Assembly (NCBI GenBank): GCA_002388005.1
Contig: DGLO01000048.1
Coordinates: 1-9,258, forward strand
Source of the DNA: Candidatus Neomicrothrix sp. UBA4542
GTDB taxonomy: Bacteria; Actinomycetota; Acidimicrobiia; Acidimicrobiales; Poriferisodalaceae
DNA length: 9,258 nt
Direction of reading: 5' to 3'
Within the stretch, counting starts at the first letter, position 1, and each line of letters begins with the position of its first letter. The notes under the pieces were generated by a model. It was not told the origin of the DNA and did no database searches. It was given only the letters and a program-made list of their open reading frames with translations. Position numbers and translations under genes: made by a program. Shown here one piece after another: positions 1 to 6,399 of this stretch.

Positions 1-64
1 TCTTTGCTGCTTCGGCACTCAGAATGAGACAACATCACCTTGAGTCGAAGTAAGAGAAGCACAC

Positions 65-325
65 GTGGCGAACATTAAGAGCCAAATCAAACGTAACCGC
101 CAAAATGAGACCCGCCGCGTCAGAAACAAAGCGGTTCGTAGCGAGTTGAAGACACGAGAAAAGGCTGTTCTGGCGGCAGCTTCAGCGGGCGAACCTACAG
201 AGGAGCTTCTTCGCGCCGCGCAAAAGCGGCTCGACATGGCTGCTGCAAAGGGTGTGATTCACAAGAACGAGGCCGCTCGACGAAAATCTCGGCTGAACAG
301 CAAGAGCTCTTCTTCCCAGAGCTGA
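65..325 (+). CDS. rpsT: 30S ribosomal protein S20
   Basis: This is the small-subunit protein S20, which binds 16S rRNA early in 30S assembly. The 86-residue length is normal for the family. The N-terminus MANIKSQIKRNRQNETRRVR and the following NKAVRSELKT are the classic S20 start; the protein is Lys/Arg-rich and helical throughout, and an Ala-rich AAAKGVIHKNEAARRKSRL segment closes it. The start is GTG (65-67), preceded by a purine-rich AAGAGAAG (52-59) that can serve as ribosome binding site. The first 64 bases contain no recognisable gene; short open frames there end at once, and I found no convincing promoter hexamers. The gene converges on holA with one base between the two stop codons. 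Identification is very secure. Confidence 0.97.
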   Translation: MANIKSQIKRNRQNETRRVRNKAVRSELKTREKAVLAAASAGEPTEELLRAAQKRLDMAAAKGVIHKNEAARRKSRLNSKSSSSQS

Positions 326-340
326 CTTAGTGGGCTAAGT
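325..340. terminator. Short inverted repeat at the rpsT/holA convergent junction
   Basis: ACTTAG (325-330), loop TGGG, CTAAGT (335-340) form a perfect 6-bp stem that starts on the last base of the rpsT stop codon and lies in the 3' end of holA. It is followed by a GCGC-TAG-GCGC repeat (341-351). It could slow polymerase in both directions, but neither side has a T-tract, so an intrinsic terminator is not demonstrated. The placement exactly between two convergent genes is the main argument. Confidence 0.25.
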
Positions 341-1301
341 GCGCTAGGCGCGCCACCAAGATTTCCATCAGAATGTCACCCCCCAGAGCGGACTTGCCTC
401 GCAGGTCAATGTCCGTCTCGCTCAACAGTTCAATTACTCGACGAATCTTTTTTGATCCGAGTCGATGGGCCTGATCGAGCGCCTTCTTAGCCGGAAAGCT
501 CGAACCTTTCATACCAAGATGCACAGCCGCGTCCTTTTCGTTGGAGATGCCCGTGCCGTCAAGACGAAGCATTCGTTCGTAATGTGAGTGCAGAGTGGCC
601 ATCACTTGAAGGGGATGACGTGCGCCAGCTCTCAACATGCGTTCCAAAACCTCGAGGGCTGCAGTCATATCGCCTCGATCAATTGCGTCGGTGAGATCCC
701 ATGGAGGCACGCCACCTTCGTCACCTAGAAAGGGCATCACCTCGGCTTCACCGAGAGCAGCCCCGAAGCCGTACACACCTTCAAGAGTCCGCATCAATCC
801 AGCTAAGCGAGCAACGTCTTCGCCGAGATGCTCAGCAAGTACTTGACGAGCTGCCGAGTCAAGTTTCAGCGAGGAAGCCTGGAATCGCTCTTCGAACCAA
901 GTATTACGAGCCCGCCCGGTTCCTGGGGCAGCAACCTTTATTTGTTCACCGCCTGTGGACTTCGCCGCATCAAGCAATTTTTTCGGCACTGCTCCGCTTC
1001 CCCACTCCACGACCAGATCGGTGGTCGTTGGCGGGTCACGGAGAAGTTCAACTAATGGACCGAGTTCTTCAGATTTGAATCGGTTAAACCCTCGGACCAC
1101 CACTATTCGACGATCGGAAAGCAGCGGCGGTGTTTGTACCGCATCCACAACCTGGTCGATGGTGTACTCCTCGCCAGAGAGTTCTTCAACGACAAGAGAT
1201 CGATCCTGCTCGCCAACGAGTTGGTCGATGCGTTGGCGAACCGCGTCGCCGATGAGAGATGGCTCGGGACCTGAGAACACCTGGACCGAGACCTTACTCA
1301 C
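327..1301 (-). CDS. holA: DNA polymerase III, delta subunit (clamp loader)
   Basis: HolA is the clamp-loader subunit that opens the beta sliding clamp for loading onto primed DNA. The 324-residue length fits the family. An N-terminal AAA+-like domain without a Walker A motif carries the typical PLLSDRRIVVVRGFNRF strand (about residues 59-75). A middle helical lid follows, with LGEDVARLAGLMRTLEGVYG. The C-terminal collar domain includes WDLTDAIDRGDMTAALEVLE and GARHPLQVMATLHSHYERML, which match the usual HolA pattern. The start is GTG at 1301, bounded upstream by an in-frame TAG; the nearest purine-rich runs are AAAGG directly before the start and AGGAAG further up, so the ribosome site is weak. 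The thioredoxin gene ends 79 bases upstream on the same strand, so co-transcription is possible. The tail-to-tail pairing with rpsT is shared with mycobacteria. Confidence 0.93.
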   Translation of the reverse strand: MSKVSVQVFSGPEPSLIGDAVRQRIDQLVGEQDRSLVVEELSGEEYTIDQVVDAVQTPPLLSDRRIVVVRGFNRFKSEELGPLVELLRDPPTTTDLVVEWGSGAVPKKLLDAAKSTGGEQIKVAAPGTGRARNTWFEERFQASSLKLDSAARQVLAEHLGEDVARLAGLMRTLEGVYGFGAALGEAEVMPFLGDEGGVPPWDLTDAIDRGDMTAALEVLERMLRAGARHPLQVMATLHSHYERMLRLDGTGISNEKDAAVHLGMKGSSFPAKKALDQAHRLGSKKIRRVIELLSETDIDLRGKSALGGDILMEILVARLAHLAH

Positions 1302-1380
1302 GCCTTTGACGTTAGCTTCCTACTCCGACCACGTTTGGTGTGAACCTGTTGGTTCCTCTCAGCACCCAAAGACCTCAGGT

Positions 1381-2088
1381 TCAGAAGAGCGCTGTTGAAA
1401 GCTTGCGGCGCCACTCAGCGGTTCGAGGGTCCTCGAGACCCATCACTTCCAGAAGGTCAATAAATCGTTGTCGAGCCGAGTCGTCGGTCTTGACCTGACC
1501 GAGCAAGGTTTCTAATTCCGCATCAACTTCGTCGGATTCCCCTGAACTGTCCGATGTTCTAGCAAGGGCTGCTATTCGCCGACTCTCAGGCGATTCAGGA
1601 ATTCGCTCTAGCAGAGCCAGCCCTTCATCGGTGCGGCCATCTTGAACCAGCAACTCTGCTAAGACGAGAACCGCCGACGGATGGTCACTTTGAAGTTCTA
1701 AAGCTGCGCGTAGGGACAACTCATCACCGGCAGAAACAAGCACATCGATCTGGGTTTCTTCTTCGGATGGTAGGAGACGCTTGATGAAATCTTCCAGCAT
1801 GGGTTCACCTTGAGCGCCCATGAAGCCGTCGACCGCCTGACCGTCTTTGAAGGCCACAACCATGGGTATCGATTGGACCTGGAAAGCTTGCGATACCCCG
1901 GGGTTTTCGTCGATATTGATTTTGACGCCCACGATTTTGCCTTGTTGGGCATCAACAACTTTTTCAAGAAGCGGACCGAGTGTTTTGCACGGTTCGCACC
2001 ATGGGGCCCATAGATCGACGATTACGGGGACTTCATGACTTTTTTCGACAACTTGCTGTTCGAAGTCTTGGTCCGTGACATCAATCAT
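1381..2088 (-). CDS. Thioredoxin-domain protein with C-terminal TPR-like region (CnoX/YbbN type)
   Basis: The 235-residue cytosolic protein has two parts. Residues 1-108 are a complete thioredoxin fold: buried Asp25, active site W30-C31-E32-P33-C34, and cis-proline Pro75 in the SIPMVV strand. Residues from about 112 onward are helical, with TPR-like repeats (DELSLRAALELQSDHPSAVL, then VLAELLVQDGRTDEGLALLE). This architecture is that of CnoX (YbbN), a chaperone-linked holdase that passes clients to GroEL/DnaK and protects cysteines. E. coli CnoX has lost the active CxxC, whereas this protein keeps both cysteines and should be redox-active. It is shorter than the E. coli protein. The start ATG (2086-2088) has AAAGG a suitable distance upstream (minus strand). 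It precedes holA on the same strand and diverges from the phosphotransferase gene. The family is secure; the chaperone role is inferred. Confidence 0.88.
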   Translation of the reverse strand: MIDVTDQDFEQQVVEKSHEVPVIVDLWAPWCEPCKTLGPLLEKVVDAQQGKIVGVKINIDENPGVSQAFQVQSIPMVVAFKDGQAVDGFMGAQGEPMLEDFIKRLLPSEEETQIDVLVSAGDELSLRAALELQSDHPSAVLVLAELLVQDGRTDEGLALLERIPESPESRRIAALARTSDSSGESDEVDAELETLLGQVKTDDSARQRFIDLLEVMGLEDPRTAEWRRKLSTALF

Positions 2089-2111
2089 GTCTCAGCCTTT
2101 CATAGCAGGGC

Positions 2112-2141
2112 TACATATTCCGACAGGAGAATAGATCTCAA
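2112..2141 (-). promoter_or_regulatory. Weak candidate promoter for the thioredoxin-TPR gene
   Basis: Read on the minus strand, TTGAGA (2136-2141) and TATGTA (2112-2117) are separated by 18 bases and lie about 25-50 bases upstream of the ATG at 2088. The -35 matches consensus well and the -10 only in its first three bases. It overlaps the left arm of the inverted repeat at 2134-2161, so any protein bound there would compete with polymerase. Suggestive only. Confidence 0.2.
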
Positions 2142-2161
2142 CAGGATGTAGGTTCGAGATC
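2134..2161. promoter_or_regulatory. Inverted repeat in the divergent intergenic region (operator or leader hairpin)
   Basis: GATCTC (2134-2139) and GAGATC (2156-2161) are perfect inverted arms with a 16-base spacer, about 22 bases centre to centre (two helical turns). Adding AAC (2140-2142) and GTT (2152-2154) extends the pairing to nine pairs with one bulged C (2155) around a nine-base loop. It lies 10 bases before the ribosome binding site of the phosphotransferase and within the only divergent promoter region of the left half. It could be an operator for a dimeric repressor or a leader hairpin in the transcript. The arms are seen; the role is inferred. Confidence 0.4.
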
Positions 2162-2181
2162 AAACCAATCTGAGGAGTGCC

Positions 2182-3198
2182 GTGGTCCAGGGTATTGAGG
2201 AAACACCGGTGACGGAATGGCTGTCCGGTCGCGTCAAAACTCTTAGCGAACCACTTGAGTTTGATCTGATAACGGGGGGTCACTCAAATCTCACATATCG
2301 GGTGACCGACCAACGCGGTCGCAGATGGGTGCTCCGTCGACCACCTTTAGATCATGTCTTGAGCGGGGCACATGACATGGTTCGAGAGCACCGACTGCTT
2401 TCTTCTCTCGCTGATAGCGCCGTGCCTGTGCCACACGTTGTTGGGCTTTGCACCGATCCCGAAATAATCGGTGCGGATTTCTATGTCACTGACTTTGTCG
2501 ACGGCCACGTGTTGAGGGATCAGAACTCGGCAGCCGTGGTCCCTGCCGAAAAACGTGGTCACCTGGGTGAGCAACTTGTTGGGGCGTTAGCTGCTGTGCA
2601 TTCGGTAGATCTCGAATCGACCGGCCTCTCTGATCTTGGAAAGCGCGAGGCCTACGTCGCCCGCCAGCTACGCACATGGTTACGACAGTTCAACGCCATG
2701 ACTGCCCGCGAGTTACCCCTCATCGAAAGAGTCCATGACGTTTTGGCCAACGATATTCCCGAACAGCGAGAGGCCACGCTGATCCACGGAGACTTCAGAC
2801 TGGATAATTGCCTCGTTAGCGATGAAGGAGAGGTTGCAGCAGTACTTGACTGGGAGATCTCTACTTTGGGCGACCCTCTGGCGGATCTAGGCATCCTGTT
2901 GGCTTATTGGAGCGAACCGATCGATGAATTTTTGCCTCTTGGCGACGCTGCGACTATCGCCGACGGGTTTCCGAGTCGAACCGATCTCGTCGCGAGCTAT
3001 CAAATCCAAACAGGGCGAGATACCAGTGAAATCGAGTTCTTCTTCGCGTTCGCAAGTTGGCGCTTAGCGTGCATCTTGGAAGGGGTCCACGCTAGATACC
3101 TGGGTGGTGCGAACCCCGAAATTCCCGACGAGGTCGAACTGTTCCCCGAGAGCGTTGTTCGTCTCGCGGAGCGAGCTGCAAGCATCCTCGGCATCTAG
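2182..3198 (+). CDS. Phosphotransferase family protein (APH fold, LvaA/ACAD10-11 kinase-domain type)
   Basis: This 338-residue soluble protein has the aminoglycoside-phosphotransferase/choline-kinase fold. Visible in order are a nucleotide loop GGHSNLTY (32-39), the VLRRPP strand (50-55), a HDMVREHRLL helix (64-73), the catalytic loop HGDFRLDN (202-209, catalytic Asp204), the metal-binding LDWE (222-225, Asp223) and GDPLADLG (230-237). The VLRRPP...HDMxREH pattern is typical of the acyl-CoA-linked branch that includes the kinase part of mammalian ACAD10/ACAD11 and bacterial LvaA, which phosphorylates 4-hydroxyacyl-CoA; it does not suggest antibiotic resistance. The substrate here is inferred. 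The GTG at 2182 has TGAGGAG (2171-2177) only four bases before it; an in-frame GTG at 2209 has GAGGAA (2197-2202) at six bases and is an equally good start (329 residues). It leads the plus-strand group, 50 bases before the LLM gene. Confidence 0.85.
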   Translation: MVQGIEETPVTEWLSGRVKTLSEPLEFDLITGGHSNLTYRVTDQRGRRWVLRRPPLDHVLSGAHDMVREHRLLSSLADSAVPVPHVVGLCTDPEIIGADFYVTDFVDGHVLRDQNSAAVVPAEKRGHLGEQLVGALAAVHSVDLESTGLSDLGKREAYVARQLRTWLRQFNAMTARELPLIERVHDVLANDIPEQREATLIHGDFRLDNCLVSDEGEVAAVLDWEISTLGDPLADLGILLAYWSEPIDEFLPLGDAATIADGFPSRTDLVASYQIQTGRDTSEIEFFFAFASWRLACILEGVHARYLGGANPEIPDEVELFPESVVRLAERAASILGI

Positions 3199-3248
3199 GC
3201 GCCGTCCGACTGCGGCACTGGACTTGAGGCTGAACTAAGTTCGGGTGC

Positions 3249-4265
3249 ATGAAAATCGACGGCGGTATAGGTGTTGACAGTGGGTTTGACGGGATTTCAG
3301 AAAAGTCCCGCGAGCAGGAAGAGATTGGTTATGACGGTCTTTGGGTTCCAGAGACGAACCATGACCCCTTCACGATGCTCCCTCTCATGGCGCAAGCAAC
3401 GGAAAAAGTTGAGTTGGGAACCAGCATCGTGGTTGGGTTCGCCCGAAACCCGATGGACCTCGCATACAGCGCCAATGACATCCAGCTAATGTCCAAGGGA
3501 CGCTTCACTCTCGGTCTAGGCAGCCAGATTAAGGCGCACATCACTCGGCGCTTTTCGATGGAATGGTCAAAACCGGCAGCTCGGATGCGCGAGATGATTC
3601 TGGCAACTAAAGCAATTTGGAATAGTTGGAACACCGGAGAGAAGCTCGACTTTCGCGGCGACTTTTACCAACACACATTGATGACGCCATTCTTTCATCC
3701 CGGCGAAAATCCTTATGGCGCCCCCAGGATGGCGTTAGCGGGGGTTGGGCCGCTGATGACTGAGGTCGCCGGTGAAACCTGTGACGTTTTTCTCGCCCAC
3801 GGCTTTACGACCGAGAAGTATTTACGTGAGGAGACCCTTCCTGCGTTAGAGCGGGGCGCTGCAAGAGCTGGCCGTAGCCTTTCTGATGTGGAGATCTCGG
3901 GTCCCCTGTTTGTCGTAACAGGCAACAACGAGGAGGAAATCGAGAAAGCCAAGCAAGGAACCCGTCAGCAGATCGCGTTCTACGGGTCAACTCCCGCCTA
4001 TAGGGGTGTGTTGGAATGCCATGGTTGGGGTGACATGCAAACTGAACTCAACTCCCTGTCAAAAGAAGGTAAGTGGGTGGAGATGGGGAGCCTGGTGGAC
4101 GACGAAATTCTTGACGCCTTCGCAGTCGTCGGAGAGCCGGAGCAGATCGCAGAACAATTGAAGCAGCGCTTCGGTGACGTTGTTCAGCGTCTGAGTTTCT
4201 ACGCCCCGTACCGCTCCGATGCCGAACGTTGGCGCAAGGTGTTTGAAGACCTTAAGGCGGCTTGA
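3249..4265 (+). CDS. LLM-class (luciferase-like) oxidoreductase, probably F420-dependent
   Basis: This 338-residue TIM-barrel enzyme belongs to the luciferase-like monooxygenase superfamily. The first strand MKIDGGIG leads into a helix and GYDGLWVPETNHDPF (27-41), followed by VELGTSIVVGFARNP, the hallmark GRFTLGLGSQIKAHITRRF and the APRMALAGVGPLMTEVAGE segment, all standard LLM elements. The C-terminal helix region contains VVGEPEQIAEQLKQRF. Members in Actinobacteria mostly use coenzyme F420 rather than FMN; the overall look recalls the MSMEG_2256-type F420 family, but cofactor and substrate cannot be read from sequence alone. The ATG at 3249 is the only reasonable start: an in-frame TGA sits at 3231-3233 with no start codon between, although no good Shine-Dalgarno is visible (GAGG at 3226-3229 is too far). 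Its stop is one base from the HMG-CoA lyase start, implying co-expression. Confidence 0.88.
   Translation: MKIDGGIGVDSGFDGISEKSREQEEIGYDGLWVPETNHDPFTMLPLMAQATEKVELGTSIVVGFARNPMDLAYSANDIQLMSKGRFTLGLGSQIKAHITRRFSMEWSKPAARMREMILATKAIWNSWNTGEKLDFRGDFYQHTLMTPFFHPGENPYGAPRMALAGVGPLMTEVAGETCDVFLAHGFTTEKYLREETLPALERGAARAGRSLSDVEISGPLFVVTGNNEEEIEKAKQGTRQQIAFYGSTPAYRGVLECHGWGDMQTELNSLSKEGKWVEMGSLVDDEILDAFAVVGEPEQIAEQLKQRFGDVVQRLSFYAPYRSDAERWRKVFEDLKAA
4254..4260 (+). promoter_or_regulatory. Ribosome binding site that fixes the HMG-CoA lyase start
   Basis: AAGGCGG ends six bases before the GTG at 4267 and lies inside the last codons of the LLM gene. The open frame extends upstream to an ATG at 4219, but that start would overlap the LLM gene by 47 bases and add residues that the lyase family lacks, so 4267 is preferred. 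Confidence 0.65.
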
Positions 4266-4266
4266 C

Positions 4267-5190
4267 GTGAAAGCGGATCTTCCCAAGTCGGTGGAGATCC
4301 GCGAAGTTGGACCCCGCGACGGGTTGCAAAATGAAGCGACGATTCCGGTCGAAGAACGCATAGCTCTAATTGATGCGTTGTCGGGAACCGGCCTTGCCGC
4401 GATCGAAGCGGCATCATTTGTTCATCCAAAAGCGATCCCACCTATGGCTGGGTCTGCCGAAGTGATGAGGGGCATTACCCGAGTTCCGGGAGTTCGCTAC
4501 CGCGCTTTGGTCCCTAACGAGCGGGGCGCTCTGGATGCTCTTGAATGTGACGTCGACGAAATTGAAGTTGTGATGTCGGTTTCGGAGACACACAACCGAA
4601 AGAACATCAATATGTCTCCCGAAGATTCGGTTGGGCAGATAGTCGAGTTGACTAATTTGGCCCATGGGCAAGACACCCCAGTCGAAGCAATTCTGTCGAC
4701 AGCATTCGGATGCGCTTACGAGGGCGATATCGCTCCTGATCGCGTTGCCCTCTACGCGCGACGAGTGTTAGATGAGGCGGGAGTTGACGGTCTGTCCTTC
4801 GGTGATACCAGCGGTATGGCGACTCCCAGAGTTGTTCTGGAACTACTAGACGCGCTCGGCAAGGTCGACATTGACATATCTCATATCGGTCTCCATTTTC
4901 ACAACACACGCAACACCGGTTTGGCCAACATCCTGGTCGCTATGCAGCAAGGTGTTTGCCGTTTCGATGCGGCCATTGGAGGGTTAGGCGGTTGTCCTTA
5001 TTCGCCGGGCGCTACAGGCAACGTTGCTACCGAAGACGTAGTGCACATGATCGAAGATTTAGGCGCCTCAACAGGTATTGATCTCGAACGATTGATCGAA
5101 TGCGGGCTGTTGGCTGAGGAATTGGTTGGGCGCCAGTTGCCTGCGCAAGTTCTTCGATCAGGTCCAAGAACCAGAACCGTCGACAATTGA
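4267..5190 (+). CDS. Hydroxymethylglutaryl-CoA lyase
   Basis: The enzyme cleaves 3-hydroxy-3-methylglutaryl-CoA to acetoacetate and acetyl-CoA, the last step of leucine breakdown. All key motifs of the DRE-TIM barrel family are present: REVGPRDGLQNE with Arg17 and Asp18, the metal-binding HFH (His210, His212), and the signature GGLGGCPYSPGATGN with catalytic Cys243 and Asn252. The 307-residue length is that of bacterial MvaB/LiuE enzymes. The GTG start at 4267 follows the LLM stop as TGA-C-GTG and has AAGGCGG at good spacing. No methylcrotonyl-CoA carboxylase genes are in the window, so a role other than leucine catabolism, such as use of free hydroxymethylglutarate or a related branched acid, is open. 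The gene ends eight bases before the convergent CoA-transferase. A short TCGTC-AAGC-GACGA repeat (5196-5209) at the junction lacks a T-tract. Confidence 0.94.
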   Translation: MKADLPKSVEIREVGPRDGLQNEATIPVEERIALIDALSGTGLAAIEAASFVHPKAIPPMAGSAEVMRGITRVPGVRYRALVPNERGALDALECDVDEIEVVMSVSETHNRKNINMSPEDSVGQIVELTNLAHGQDTPVEAILSTAFGCAYEGDIAPDRVALYARRVLDEAGVDGLSFGDTSGMATPRVVLELLDALGKVDIDISHIGLHFHNTRNTGLANILVAMQQGVCRFDAAIGGLGGCPYSPGATGNVATEDVVHMIEDLGASTGIDLERLIECGLLAEELVGRQLPAQVLRSGPRTRTVDN

Positions 5191-5198
5191 TGCGCTCG

Positions 5199-6398
5199 TC
5201 AAGCGACGACGCCGTCTCGACGCAACCCTTGAATCCGTTCGTGGTCATACCCGCATACGGTTTTCAGTATCTCGTTGGTGTGTTGACCTAACGCCGGGCC
5301 GGTGGATTGAATCTCACCCGGAGTGCGGGAAAATCGCGGTACCGGAGCAGCCATCGGAACCTGTTGCCCTAAGATTCCGTCCTCGTACCGTTGAATCAAC
5401 TCGCGAGCCGCGAATTGTGGATCCGCGATCATGTCTGGCGCGGTGAAAATTCGGCCATACGGAATACCGTGTTCCTCGAGTAAATCTTCGAGCTCTTCTA
5501 CGCCTTGGGTAGCTGTCCATGCCGAAATAGTGTCATCGAGTTCTGATTGGTTAGCTCCCCTGTTTTCGTGAGTCGCATAACGCGGATCGTCGGCAAGATC
5601 TGCTCGGTTCATGGCTGTACAGATACGTCGGAAGATCGCGTCAGCGTTGCCCGCGATGAGCACGTCTGCTCCGTCGAGCGTCGGGTAGACGTTCGAGGGA
5701 GCTACTCCCGGGAGCACGGAGCCGGTGCGCCCTCGAATATGACCTCCCAGGTCGTAGTCAGCGACGGTTGATTCCATCAGGGCGAACACGGCTTCGTAGA
5801 TAGCTACATCGACTTGTTGACCGATTCCACTTTGTTGTCGTTCATTGAGAGCGGCCAGAGTGCCGGTTACCGCGAAAAGGGATGCGATCGCGTCGCCGAG
5901 ACTTATCCCTGCTCGAGTGGATTGCCGGTCAGGCCAGCCGGTCGTGTGCCGAATCCCTCCCATGGCTTCACCAATGGAGCCGAACCCAGGGTCGGTTGCG
6001 CGTGGACCGGTTTGGCCGAAACCTGAGACATGAGTCATGATTAAACCCGGGTTGTCATCGACAAGATCGTCGTAGCCGAGTTGCCACTCGGCAAGTCGTC
6101 CAGGAGTAAAGTTTTCCAAAACGACGTCACTGCATGTTGCTAGTTGTCGCACCACCGATCGTCCCTCGGGGCGGCGAAGGTCGACGGCGATCGACTTTTT
6201 GTTGCGGGCGATTGCTGGCCACCAGTAGCTATGGCCTTCGGCGTCGCAGTGGCCCCATTTTCGCATGGGGTCACCAAGTGAGGGTGGTTCAACTTTGATT
6301 ATTTCTGCGCCGTAATCTCCTAGGAGTTGACCGGCAAAAGGTCCGGCGATGAAGCTCCCTAGTTCCAGGATTCGGATGCCAGTTAACGGCCCTGCCAC
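5199..6398 (-). CDS. Class III (CaiB/BaiF, formyl-CoA transferase-type) CoA-transferase
   Basis: Family III CoA-transferases move CoA between an acyl-CoA and a free acid through an Asp-linked anhydride. From the chosen start the 399-residue protein opens MAGPLTGIRILELG and continues with AGPFAG, GDYGAEIIKVEPP, RNKKSIAVDL (about 65), VLENFTPG and GYGQTGP-like GFGQTGP. The catalytic Asp is residue 169 in SLGDAIASLF, the same number as in oxalobacter formyl-CoA transferase, and the C-terminus has GQHTNEIL. It also resembles human SUGCT, which transfers CoA to glutarate or hydroxymethylglutarate. Start choice: the frame opens further at GTG 6419, which has GGAAG at five bases and gives 406 residues; GTG 6398 follows the upstream stop as TGA-C-GTG and matches family N-termini. 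Both are possible. The real substrate is unknown; an HMG-CoA lyase converging eight bases away is suggestive. Confidence 0.9.
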   Translation of the reverse strand: MAGPLTGIRILELGSFIAGPFAGQLLGDYGAEIIKVEPPSLGDPMRKWGHCDAEGHSYWWPAIARNKKSIAVDLRRPEGRSVVRQLATCSDVVLENFTPGRLAEWQLGYDDLVDDNPGLIMTHVSGFGQTGPRATDPGFGSIGEAMGGIRHTTGWPDRQSTRAGISLGDAIASLFAVTGTLAALNERQQSGIGQQVDVAIYEAVFALMESTVADYDLGGHIRGRTGSVLPGVAPSNVYPTLDGADVLIAGNADAIFRRICTAMNRADLADDPRYATHENRGANQSELDDTISAWTATQGVEELEDLLEEHGIPYGRIFTAPDMIADPQFAARELIQRYEDGILGQQVPMAAPVPRFSRTPGEIQSTGPALGQHTNEILKTVCGYDHERIQGLRRDGVVA

Positions 6399-6399
6399 G

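Noticed and set aside
1..64. End or start of another gene at the left edge
   Set aside because: Short frames on both strands (for example plus frames stopping at 25-27 and 51-53) are too short to recognise.
1342..1355. GAACC-TGTT-GGTTC hairpin between the thioredoxin gene and holA
   Set aside because: Perfect but only five pairs and without a T-tract on the minus strand; not enough to call a terminator.
955..1398. 147-codon open frame antisense to holA
   Set aside because: It lies wholly opposite the well-supported holA frame and its 5' flank, has low-complexity Ser/Thr/Arg composition and resembles no family.
2182..3198. Aminoglycoside resistance gene
   Set aside because: The APH fold is shared, but VLRRPP/HDMVREH and the acyl-CoA gene neighbours point to the acyl-CoA-linked branch.
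3199..3248. GCCG/CGGC and GTCC/GGAC short repeats as a terminator after the phosphotransferase
   Set aside because: Stems are only four pairs, interleaved, with no T-tract.
4219..4266. Upstream ATG start for the HMG-CoA lyase
   Set aside because: It would overlap the LLM gene by 47 bases and add residues outside the family; GTG 4267 has a good ribosome site.
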